Positions 53,634 through 64,000 of a DNA stretch of 64,000 bases are shown here, piece after piece. Position numbers and translations under genes: made by a program. The DNA comes from Diphasiastrum complanatum. Its lineage: Eukaryota; Streptophyta; Lycopodiopsida; Lycopodiales; Lycopodiaceae. The stretch's first letter is position 1; each line of letters starts with the position of its first letter. A model generated the notes under the pieces. That model had not been told where the DNA came from. It saw nothing but the letters and a program-made list of their open reading frames with translations, and did no database searches. Location of the stretch: contig MU832603.1 in the NCBI GenBank assembly GCA_029204225.1, positions 1 to 64,000 of the forward strand. The letters are read 5' to 3'.

Positions 53634-56310
53634 TTCATCGGTTGTGTGTGAGCCAGAGTCCTTCGTAGATTTGTTCTTCTTTTTTTTGATTTGCATTAGG
53701 ATTTTGGTAACAATATCACCACATCATCTAAGGTGTAACTTTTGAAGTTTTTTGGCACATCAGGGGCTGGTGCCTTGTTTAGTCCTTCAAAAGATTGATC
53801 TTGGTTTAATTCATGAGTGATAACCCTAAAAAGGCAAATCTTCCACTGTGAAAGGTCCATTTTTTTTCCCTAGACCAATGGGAGAGCTTTATTTTAAATT
53901 TCAGACTTGCGGAGCAATGTAATGTTTCACTAATGGGGGCATTAATAGATAACTTCATATCCCCAAGTAATTCATCCCCAATAGTATGTGGTAATACCTG
54001 ATATTCAATCAGTATGGAAGAGCCATGGCTCTAACTAGTTACTAGATGTCCCTTGGCCTAGGGTCTGCTCTTCCACTGATAAAGATGAACCATCAACCAC
54101 TCTTCATAACTGAGCCGAGTGTCCCGTCACCGGAGTTTCATGTAATGGATTCTAATAATAATACTGTATACATATTACACAATAAACTTATAAAGATATG
54201 CAGAGATTATAGGCAGCATATCCCACCTGGCACCAGCTCCGCTCCGCGGAACGGTCGACTGTCAGAGTGCAAAACACAAAACACAGATTAGCACACGTGC
54301 AGTAACTCCCCAATTATGATTTACACGTGTCTTTACACACGTTACTCAAGATGGACTGGACAACGCAGGTCGCAGGCCGTTAACTTTCACGAGACAAAAA
54401 CACTAGTATTTTATTTTTAATAATAATAACGTTCTACACAGAACAGCTCTTGACTGACTGACTTTTCAGCCTTTCGGGACTCAGCAACAGTCTACAGCTC
54501 GTTGCTGCCGCGGCACCGAATCCTGAATCATGATCGGTCGGTGTCCACGTCAGTCACTGGATATGGATCCAGGATAATAATATTTTATGCTTCCAACTTC
54601 CAAGTGTCACGGTGGTCCACTCTCACTTCTCCCTCGAGTTCTCAATGCTTCAATTCTTGGCCGTGGACTCTTTTTTTCTTTTTGGCTTTTTCATGAAAAA
54701 TAGGAGATGTCTCACAAAATCTTAATTCTTGTGCCTTTTTTTATTTTTTTACATGCACCTTTAGGGGTGTGAAAAGTGCATGTAAAGAAAATCTACATAA
54801 CCTTCCGCACCAAAGGTCATGTTTAAAAAAACTACGATAAAAAAGAGTAAAAAACGTTTTCACATCGCATAAGGTCACCTCCTCGACTGTTCCGTCGAGG
54901 GAAGGGCCTTCCACCTAGGGCTACCGTCCTCGACCGAAGCACCAGGCCCCGTACAACTAACTAGATTGCTCTCATTTATTCATTCATGAATCACCATACA
55001 TTCAAATAATTTTAACAAGAATACAATATAATAATAATATATTTCACACAATAGAAGAGAGTAAAGGCCTGGGCCTGCCATAAAGTTTTAGCAATGATGT
55101 GAGAGCAACTCTCCTATCTTGTTTTGATGGAGGGGCTTGAAATTATACATACACCTCTACCTTTCAGCCAGTGATCGAAAAAGCCGACATCTCTTGAGAA
55201 TGGAACCCACAACTTTGATTAAAAATTGGTATAAGAAAAAATTAACAGGATCAAAAAGTCCTCAAAACCGGGTGCTTTTGAAATATGTAGGATTTTAGAC
55301 GGTTAATTTTTTTTTTACAAGAGAATGTGCCTCCAACATTTATACATTGTAGGATATAATTCCTCCAATCTTTTGAAAAGTACAGGAAATTTTAGGATAC
55401 AATTTATTGTGTAAAGATATTTTTTAAAGATACATGTTTTGGTACATATCAAAGACACATGTCAATATGAACTGGGCACTATGAGACTAGAAGAAGCCTA
55501 ATTAAATTATCTCGCCATAAGTATCGGCTTATAGTTTGTTCGGGATATTTTGGGAATGGTTCTATGTGTCTACACACACACACACACACACACACACAGT
55601 GGCCACATGCTCACCACATCATTTGAGATAAAAATCTCTCAAGGAATCCTAGAGGCATTTTCGCTACATGCATACATTAAGGACCATAAAGTCATGTATA
55701 AGTTCTTATAACATAATAACATGAAATGACCATGTGGCTTGACACGATCTCTTGTTAGTATTAGTTTTAAAAAGACTTTCAGCTCTTCTAGTGACGTATT
55801 CTTAACTATTCTAGAGACCAATAAGAAATAGCCTTGCCTTTGTAATTTCAAGCCAAAAACTTGCCAAGTAAATGGATTTAGTAGGTCTTTCTTGTTTGTT
55901 CCGATATAAAGACTTTCATATAAGAAGTATCTCAATGGGCCCAATAGGTCTTTTACTTCTTTGTTCCAACATAAAGACTTTCAGATTAGTATTTTAAGTG
56001 ATATATCATTTTGAGCAAAACTTAATTATCAGTATTTTTTGAGGAGTGAGCTCCTTTTTAATAAGATGAGTAATATGTGAGAAATACAAGAGTATATGGA
56101 AGTTACATTTTATAAAAGAGTGTATGGAAATTACATGTTACTTGCTACATTTTAAACTCTATTTCACTCCTCTCCTTCCATGCAATGCATTCCCTAGCCA
56201 GAGACCTCCATTTGCTAGCATGCCACACGCTATGGAGTTTCGCAAGCAAGATACAAGGAGAACTCGCAAAACTCGCAGATAATTTACTCGTAGAATGTCA
56301 AAACCCGTAG
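53634..56310. other. 2.7 kb without a recognised gene
   Basis: A minus-strand reading at about 53850-54020 (HTIGDELLGDMKL, then SETLHCSASLKF) looks coding and may continue the split gypsy element. An 81-codon plus frame at 54046-54291 was not recognised. A (CA)n run lies at 55571-55599. A hairpin CCTCGAC...GTCGAGG sits at about 54883-54902. Nothing else was seen. Confidence 0.4.
55571..55599. repeat. (CA)n microsatellite
   Basis: About 14 CA units in non-coding sequence. Confidence 0.95.
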
Positions 56311-56324
56311 AGTATGATGCTCCA

Positions 56325-56660
56325 TTGCGAATCATACTTGGGATCTTGTGAATCTCCCTCAAGGGAAGAAACCACTTGATAGAAAATGGGTGTATAGATT
56401 AAAGTATAACCAGGATGGATCAATAGGTAAGCATAAAGCTAGGCTTCTATCAAAAGGACTTTTACAAACCAAAGGCATTGATTATGATGAGAGTTTTGCT
56501 CCTGTGGCTCAGCTTGTTACCATTAGATTGATTATAAATCTTGCAACTACCCTCGATTGGGAGCTATTCCAACTTGATTTCAAAAATGCTTTCCTCAATG
56601 GATATTTGGAGGAAGAGGTCTACATGAGGCAACCTGAGGGCTTCATCTCGAATAAATTAG
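56325..56660 (+). pseudogene. copia reverse transcriptase N-terminal fragment
   Basis: NHTWDLVNLPQGKKPLDRKW, then ESFAPVAQLVTIRLIINLAT and LDFKNAFLNGYLEEEVYMRQ. This is the N-terminal third of a copia RT of a different subfamily from its neighbours. It stops abruptly where an LTR begins at about 56670. Confidence 0.88.
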
Positions 56661-56669
56661 ACATGATCC

Positions 56670-56860
56670 AATCCGATCCAGGGTTGAAGGTGTTCGGATA
56701 ATTTAGTGAAGGGTCGAAAAAAGTCCGAACCGATCTGACCCGACCCAGGGTCGAAATTTTCTTGTTAAGAGAAAATTTGAGCCTTCTGTTTTCAACTTTC
56801 AGGATGCTCATTAATAAAAGGATTTGAGGCTAAGCATTGAAATCCAACACTCCCCCTTAA
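56670..56860 (-). repeat. LTR edge with polypurine tract of a copia fragment
   Basis: On the minus strand TTAAGGGGGAG (56850-56860) is followed by TGTTGGATTTCAATGC. The LTR would run to about 56670 in the plus direction; the far edge abuts the RT fragment. It belongs to the RNase H tail at 56861-56965. Confidence 0.65.
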
Positions 56861-56965
56861 TGTGGATCTTGGAAAGTTTTCATCTTCAGATTAAACATGT
56901 AGTTGAGTCTGAGATGATGCTCCTTTGATAGGGCCTTTGTGAAGTAATCTGCTGCCATTGATTCT
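56861..56965 (-). pseudogene. copia RNase H C-terminal tail
   Basis: Reading AADYFTKALSKEHHLRLNYM, the standard end of a copia pol with the IFTKAL-like motif, directly before the polypurine tract. Only the last 30 codons remain. Confidence 0.75.
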
Positions 56966-57700
56966 ATCCTACAATAGACTAATGATATTTAGAACATGGA
57001 GGAGTCCATATTTGAGTGCTCATACATGGTTGGGATCTTTGTGAATCTCTAGATGTCAAATTTTTAAGCTTGGTGAAAAATTCTTGACATAGATTGTTAT
57101 CAAACCATTTCATGTCCATTCCAAATCTCAAGAGTGAGATTATTTGGGTCAAGAGGGATTCTAAAAGGGGTGATTGGATCTGATATTTGTGTGTTTGAAT
57201 CAAATATACATGTCAAGTTTATGTGATCTAGTGTCGTTTTTTTTTTTGGTGAAAATTTGTGGTATAGTTTGTTGTCAAATTGAACCAAATTCAATAAAAC
57301 TCTAAAAGGGTAGAGTATTTGGGTCAAGAGAGTCCAAAAGAGGTGATTAATTTAGATTTTCATGTGTTTAAAACAAAACCCATCCTTTGTTCAAGAATCT
57401 CAAAAGTTGAGTGAACTAGTCAAGAGAAAAGGAAATTCTTGGTGTCAAATCTTTTCAAATCCATTCCAACTCTCAATAGAAAGAGTCATTGGCATTTGTT
57501 GAATCCAATAGGGATGTTTGGATTTTATTTTTTGTGATTTTATAGGTGCTTTTGTCTTAGTGATCAAAGCAAAGATTAGCTTCCAATTGACTAGGTTGAA
57601 AAGTGATGTGATACAAAATTTGTGATCTAGATCTTGTGTAGATCCTTCTAGATTCTTGAATGTGTTCATATCTAGTTTCTATTGGTGGCATAATGCCCCT
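56966..57700. other. non-coding stretch between copia fragments
   Basis: No gene. On the minus strand the end at about 57695 (GGGGCATTATGCCACC) looks like an LTR start behind a purine tract, but the rest of an LTR could not be outlined. Confidence 0.4.
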
Positions 57701-57724
57701 TCTTGCCACAAAAGAAGTGAAGTC

Positions 57725-60700
57725 CTATGCTTCATGAACAAGTCTTTTCCCAATTCTTTGAAGCCCCACCTCCTTTGCAATGACTCGCTCCCTCACAAAA
57801 TGATATTGTATCTCAATATGCTTGCTCCTAGCATGAAAGATAGGATTGGATGCCATTCTTTGGGCTGATTGATTGTCACAGCAAGTGATTGGGCTCTTTG
57901 AAAAATCCAGCAAGTGAAGATCCTTGATCATCCTCTTGATCCATACCATCTCCTTTGTGCAATGTGTAAGAGCTTTGTACTCAGCCTCACTAGATGACAA
58001 TGAGATAGTGGCTTGTTTCTTTGACATCCATGATATAGTTCCATCACCTATGAATATAGAATAAGCACTAATGGATTTCCTATCCATTACATCTCCAGCA
58101 TAGTCCGAATCTGAAAATCCAAAAAAATTAGGTGATGATGATCCCTCATACAATATGTCAAAATCTCGAGTTCCTATGATGTACCTCAAAACTCGCTTTT
58201 CTAGCTTCCAATGCTCCTCACTAGGATCTTGCATTAATTGACTCAATCTTCCAACACAATAGCTTAGATCAGGTCTAGTAATGGTTAGATAGATGAGTGA
58301 GCCAACTAGCTTCCTATAGAGAGTAATGTCCTCGAAGGATCTTTCATTACCTCTTATAGTTAGCTTTACATGAGACTCCATAGGTGCATCAATAGCTTTT
58401 GCATCTACCATATGAAATCTTTCTAGAATAGAATTAGCATACTTCTCTTGACAAATGAAAGTAGATTGAGAAGATCTAATGACTTATATTCCTAAAATGT
58501 AATGCAAATTACCAAGATCATGCACCTCAAGCTCCTTCTTAAGAGCATTCTTGATATCTTCCACATCTTGATTGTCTCCACCACTCAAGACGATATCATC
58601 CACATAGATTAGCAAGATGGTAACATGATTTCCAGCAAACCTATAATAAAGTGAATGATCATACTCACTCATAACAAAGCCTTGAGAGAGTAAAAAAGTG
58701 TTAAGCTTAGCATACCAACTCCTTGGTGCCTAAGGCCATACAAACTCTTTTGTAGAAGACACACATGATTTGGCTTTGTTGATGAAATGTAGCTCTCGGG
58801 TTGCTCCATGTACACTTCCTCCTCAAGATAACCATTCAAAAATTCATTTGAAATGTCCATTTGCCATAGATCCCATCTATAAAGTGTAGCAAGTGAAATG
58901 ATGACTCGAATGCTTACCATCTTTGCCATGGGTGCAAAGGTCTCATCATAGTCAGATCCTTGTTGTTGAGCATATCCTTTTGCCACTAACCTTGCCTTGT
59001 ACTTGTTGATAGATCCATCTTGGTTTGTCTTCACCTTGAAGATACATTTGCATCCAATAGCTTTCTTGTCCTTAGGCAACTCCACCAATCTCCATGTTCC
59101 ATTCTTCATAAGAGCTTGATACTCGAGATCCATTGCTTGGATCCACTCCTCTTATTTCCTTGCTTGATCTACATTTGTAGGCTCATCCAAAGAGGTTAGG
59201 GAAGCAACATAATTTCCAGAAACTACTTGCTTACCCTTTTGATCATATGTGAGCCTTGAAGGTACTTGTCTTTCTCTTGATGTTCTCCTTGGCTTTTGAC
59301 TTGATGAAGGTCCATCATCACCACCATCCAAAGTAAGATCCTTCTCATCAACATCAAGAATGTTAGATACATCCACTCTACCATCAATCATGCTTGAAGA
59401 CACCTTTGGAATGTTCTCCTCATCAAAAATGACATCTCTAACGACAATCACTTTGTTAGTAGAAGGAATGTAAACCTTGTAGGCTCTACTCACCTCACTA
59501 TATCCAACAAAAATACCTCTTCTTGAAGATGGATCCTCCTTGGTCCTATCATCAAGAGTAATGTTGACATATCATGTGCATCCAAAAGTTCTTAGAAAGT
59601 TGACCCTTGGCCTCCTCTTGAATAGCATCTCAAAAGGTGTCCTTCCATCCAAAATAGCACTCGGCCACCTATTGCACAAGAAATCGGCACACAACAAAGC
59701 TTGATCCCAAAATGGTTTGTCAAGATTAGCACTTAACCTCATAGCTTTAGCACTTTCACATAAAGTCCTATCCTTCCTTTCAGCCACTCCATTTTGTTGT
59801 GGGGTCCTTGATGTTGTATACTCCCTCTTGATCCCATGCTCATCACAAAAGGCCTTGAACTTGTTAGATATGTACTCACCACCATTGTCACCTCTCAAGC
59901 ACTTGATCTTTGTGGAAAAGTGGTTCTCCCTTGAGTTCTTGAGCTTGACAAAGACATCATACACTTCATCCTTGCTCTTTAATAGATAGATCCAACAAAT
60001 TCTACTAAAATCATCAATGAATGTTACATACATCTTAGCTCCACTATTGCTAATTGTAGTAAATCCATGAATATCCAAATGTACAAGTTGAAAAGGCTTT
60101 GCAAATCTAGAAATAGATCTAGTATAAGGTAGTCTATGTGACTTAGACAAAGCACAAGACTTACAAACATGCTTGTCATTACTTAAGGAACTTGGAAGAC
60201 CAATCACAACCTTCTTCCTTGCCATTACCTCTAATGACTTGAAGTTGAGGTGTCCCATCCTTTTGTGCCAAACCTCTTGAATAGAAATTTGCTCCCTTGC
60301 AACACATCCAACTTGGTTGGCAATAACACAAGCATCAAGTTTGAACAGCTTCCCTTGCCTTTTACCTTTTCCAATCAAGACATCCTTCTTTTTGATCAAA
60401 CAAGCATCTCCATCAAACTCCACCTTGAGGCCCCTACTTAGCATTTGACTCACACTAAGCAAATTCTTGGTAATAGATGGAATAAACAAGACATCCACCA
60501 AATGAACACTCCTATTTGTAGAGAGAGAAATAGAAATTGTGCCAATCCCTTTGATTGCACACTCACCATCATTGGCCGTGTAGATCACCCTCTTGTGATC
60601 TCCATATGCCAACAAAGAAGTGAAGTACTCTTTGTGAAAGGTCATGTGTGAACTTGCTCCACTATCAATCCACCGAGGATCTAGATCTCCATCATTAGCA

Positions 60701-61578
60701 AGCATACATGAAGACATCACAAAAGCATCATCATTTGCATCTTGAACATCCGAACCATCCTCATCAAGAGTAAGATTACCTTGCTTGTCTCCTTGATCTC
60801 TCTTCTTCTTGTAGCACTCACTTGCAAAGTGTCCTTTGATGCCACAATAGAAGCATTTGAGCTTTGATCTATCCTTCTTTTTGCCACTTGAAGATGCATC
60901 CACTTGATCTTGCCCTTTAGACCACTTACTTTTGGTTTTGCCCTTGAATTTGCCCTTTGTGAACATAGCATCCTCTTGAAGTGTCGATGTAGATCCACCT
61001 CTTGCTTGAAGTCTATATTCATCATTGATCAAGGTCTCTTGAAGATCCATCAGACTTGGCAAAGTCTTTTGAATAGCAATACTTTGAACAATATTAGCAT
61101 GAGCATCCAACAAGCCATTAAGAATCACTTGAATAAGCTCTCCTTCCTTAATGCTTTCATCTATGCAAGCTAACTCATCATTCAATGCTTTCATTCTCAA
61201 AACAAAAGTACTTGGACTTTCTTCATTCTTTTGCAAACAAGAAAAGATTTGTCTTCTTAGAGTCAACACTCTAGAAGTAGACTTGGATTCATAAAGCTTC
61301 TTCAATGAATTCCATGCTTCCAAAGATGATGTGCACTTACCAACTTCCTTGAGAAGTTCATTGGTAACATTCATCTTTGTCATGTGTAGAGCCTTCTTGG
61401 CCCTCTTGTCATACCTCAATTGATCTTGTTGTGTTGCTGGTCTCTCCTCCAAACCTACAACAATATCCAAAACATCATTCATCTCAAGAAGTGACTCCAT
61501 CCTCACTTTCCACAATGAATAATTACTTGAGGTAAGCCTATCATTGGCTTCCAACATGACTCCAATTGAGGTTGCCAT
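57725..61578 (-). pseudogene. copia 4 gag-pol, broken in several places
   Basis: Minus strand. The ATG at 61578 opens MATSIGVMLEANDRLTSSNY. A 668-codon frame covers gag, CCHC knuckle CFYCGIKGHFASEC, protease RWIDSGASSHMT (Arg where Trp is usual), pre-integrase VWHKRMGHLNFKSL and the integrase core with TFIDDFSRICW, LRGDNGGEYIS (Gly for Ser) and QQNGVAERKDRTL, stopping at 59572. The linker (59152-59493), RT (58484-59133; VTILLIYVDDIVLSGG) and RNase H (57725-58411) follow in separate frames. The normal C-terminus is replaced by an unrelated tail, RIGKRLVHEA. It is close in sequence to copia 1. Confidence 0.93.
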
Positions 61579-62165
61579 GTAGCAATGACCTGATCTTCTC
61601 TTTCAGCCTGCTTCAATGCACAAAGCACTCCTTTGAACAACAACAAATGTTTTCAAAAGAAATCACCAAGATTTGAAACTATCTCACAAATTCTCTTCTA
61701 GCACTTATCCAAGCAAATCAACACATAGAATCATGGAATCTTGATCAACCTATGATCTATCCTCAATCTAATGACTTTTTCCACTTACTAAGATTGAAAC
61801 ACACTCAAATAAAGTCCAGCAACCTCACTATCTAGAGATCCAATCAAAATTAGGGTTTTGACAAAATCACAAAAAATTGACTATTCCAAATCTACATGCA
61901 AATGCTGAAAATTTGATATGCAATCTATAAGCCACCACTTAGGCTGATCCAATGATCCAAAAATCGGCCAAATCCAGTATGTGAATTCAAAAATCGGAAT
62001 TGAACAAGTATATTGACCTATTTAGTGTTTTGATCTACAAAAGATCCAATTTACAAAAGCAAAAAATCCGATTTTGGTGTAGAATCATCTCTAGCATGCT
62101 CTAGACTTGATATCTTCACAAATCATTGATAGATCTGATTTCCTCCTTCATAACCTGAAACACAA
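61579..62165 (-). other. 5' leader of copia 4
   Basis: About 590 bp between the gag start and the primer site, with no gene seen. Confidence 0.7.
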
Positions 62166-62177
62166 GCTCTGATACCA
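62166..62177 (-). other. primer binding site of copia 4
   Basis: GCTCTGATACCA, reverse complement of the initiator tRNA-Met site, adjacent to the LTR at 62178. Confidence 0.93.
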
Positions 62178-62824
62178 TGTGAAATATCTCAGATCCTTAA
62201 GATCCAATCTACTTGAATGATCTTTGGTTAGAAAGAAAAATACACTACCAATCTCACAATGTAGAAAAATCAGCATCTACACGCAAATTGAGATGCAAAC
62301 ACCAATAGAACTTGATCAAACTTGAATGAAATGATTATGTACTGTTGCTGTCTGTACAAAACCAGCAAGCTACTGTATTTCACACGTGTGGATCCAAAAA
62401 TAACAAATATAGATCATTCTACACATAGAATTGCAAGCAATCACCAAGATAGTGCACCAATGGATAGTCGAACCCAAGAGAGCCATGTATAAGCATGAAA
62501 TGAGATAGAGAAGAGAGAAGATCACTCTCTCCACGAGTTACATCCTTTTATAACAGGTCCAAACCCTATTTGGCCACTTGGCTTTCCCACCAAAATGCTA
62601 ACCCTACTAATTTGGGTCTAGATTCAATGTACCCAACTATTCAAATTCAATCTACTCAAACTCGCATGCTAACTTTCCCACACTTTCAAAAAGTGTTTAT
62701 TCAAATGAAATTTAGACTAATGAACTTTGAAAAGTCAACCTCTAAGTCTAAAACAAGTTTTGGCCTCAAAATGCCAAATATGAAAATATTGCAAAATGTG
62801 ATGAAACTAGTTGAATCTTTCACA
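62178..62824 (-). repeat. 5' LTR of copia 4 (647 bp)
   Basis: Starts TGTGAAATATCTC and ends TTGAATCTTTCACA in plus orientation; TG...CA with an inverted TGTGAAA/TTTCACA pattern. It is related to the partial LTR at 41270-41825. The 3' LTR of this element was not found at the left end, so that end is lost or replaced. Confidence 0.88.
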
Positions 62825-63060
62825 AAAAAAAATAAGGAGATTGTGAAACAATTTGCCATGCAAAATGGGTTACTATTTCAAAATGGAAAAATTTGTGCAC
62901 CAGGGGATGATGAGATACAAAAAAATCTTTTTTAATGTCATGATATACCCTGTGTAGGTCATCGAAATATACACAAGACCTTAGACTTGGTCAAAAGAGA
63001 GTTTTATTAGCCAAAATTCAAGTCATATCTTGAGTCTTATGTGGTTAAGTCTAGACCCCA
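62825..63060 (+). pseudogene. gypsy integrase zinc-finger fragment (plus)
   Basis: QNGLLFQNGKICAPGDDEIQ, then after a frame change CHDIPCVGHRNIHKTLDLVK and REFY-stop-PKFKSYLESYVV. This is the H2C2 domain of gypsy integrase, of the same family as the fragment at 42175. Copia 4 appears to have inserted directly before it. Confidence 0.78.
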
Positions 63061-64000
63061 TTAGTTAGTCAAAGCAAAATGCTTAAAAATTGGAGGATTT
63101 TTACATCTCTTCCATTTGGGCTGTAGTGGGCAGATTAAGTACGTTAGCTATGTTCATACCAGTTAAGTCAACTACAAAGTCTTCAGATTTAACCTAGATC
63201 TTTGTGAAAAGATTATTTAGGTTATATGTGTAAGGGAAAGCTCCTCAAGATCTTGATTACAAGATAAACACAAAGGGACAACAGTGAAGGAAAACCACTA
63301 TCTAATGTGCACTAGCTAATCAATGAAGAGGAGGTGATATGCGAACTAGGTAGGTGCTAGCTTACACAACTCCAAGATAAGATATTTCCAAAACATGCCA
63401 CAAATCCTCTTATTTTTAGTCATAAGTCTAACTAAAGCTATAAAATAAAATAAAAAAAATCTATTTCTAAAACATGGAATGGTCCTTAGGAACAATATTG
63501 TACCCATTCCTATACAAAAATGTTAGGCATGAGTATCAATGGATGGGTATCTTGAATAAATCATTTTTAGAATATTTCTTGAAATTTTGAATTTGAAGTG
63601 AAGTGGTAGTTGAATGTTTGAAATTCCTTACATGTCAATTACCCTATATATTGATTACTAACAATCGTGTTGCTAAAATTTGAGACTACATAAGATGAAC
63701 TGTGGTTGTGAAAGAGATTTATAGTTCCTGCTACCTCACTTGGTTGGACATCTTCACATCTACATCATGAGCTAATGCCATGTACGAAGTAGAATCTAAG
63801 TGGGTAAAATTTATTTTTCTCTAACACAACTTAGGCTATTTGAATTATTATAGAGACTTGTTTATCATTTTCTTCGATGTTTGTTGATGTCCTTTTAGGT
63901 TCATTGCCTCATATTGTCGGTGTACCATAGAGAGTTTTGTGCTAGGTCCACCCCAAACTTTGGGGCCGTCCATTTTCAAAGGCAACTAAGTGACATATTC
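63061..64000. other. terminal stretch without a recognised gene
   Basis: The first part may hold decayed gypsy integrase. After about 63250 I see no coding sequence, repeat or RNA gene. Confidence 0.4.

Noticed and set aside
54046-54291. 81-codon plus-strand frame as a gene
   Set aside because: No recognised domain, no splice or promoter support, and it lies in a region of scattered transposon remnants.

Overview
The window is plant nuclear DNA from an AT-rich genome dominated by retrotransposons. The evidence is Ty1/copia and Ty3/gypsy chromovirus elements, hAT and CACTA remnants, GT-AG introns, tRNA-Met primer sites and a split host gene with a roughly 10 kb intron. That intron and the density of nested, decayed elements suggest a large genome, possibly a non-angiosperm land plant, but the lineage cannot be fixed from the sequence alone. 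I saw no tRNA, rRNA, CRISPR array or prokaryotic operon.

Layout. 1-4043: 3' part of a Ty3/gypsy chromovirus with chromodomain and 3' LTR. 4791-15725: three exons of a host RRM RNA-binding protein gene; its 9.9 kb intron holds a complete hAT element (5559-9930, 11-bp terminal inverted repeats, perfect 8-bp target duplication, a 270-bp GA microsatellite), a second hAT end, an LTR remnant and copia scraps. 16.7-22.3 kb: decayed gypsy, CACTA and LTR pieces. 22.5-27.3 kb: two broken minus-strand copia elements, one carrying a 247-bp solo end of another transposon family. 27.4-41.3 kb: the most unusual object, a decayed DNA element described below, split by a young and apparently intact copia element (31886-38313). 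41.3-47.9 kb: scrambled copia and gypsy fragments. 47969-53628: complete copia with CTAGA target duplication, itself carrying a 378-bp MITE. 53.6-56.3 kb: no recognisable gene. 56.3-62.8 kb: copia fragments and a long minus-strand copia inserted in gypsy sequence. The last kilobase holds nothing recognisable.

The unusual element has three genes. On the minus strand lies an intron-containing transposase-like gene (T, 31726 to about 40979). Convergent with it on the plus strand is an unknown protein gene (P, 29993-31534). Divergent from P, on the minus strand, is a gene (27467-29172) that joins a histone H3 fold with CENH3-like features, a basic linker and a Ulp1/C48 SUMO-protease-like domain spread over four exons. 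The space between P and the histone-protease gene carries about ten copies of a 16-bp motif in both orientations. The right edge of the element (41026-41269) ends in CATTAGAGG. The same terminus occurs on the MITE at 50760-51137 and on the solo end at 23108-23354; both sit in copia coding sequence with no visible target-site duplication. The left end of the big element was not found. All three genes carry stops or frameshifts, so this copy is a fossil; the proposed link between the big element and the MITEs is inference.
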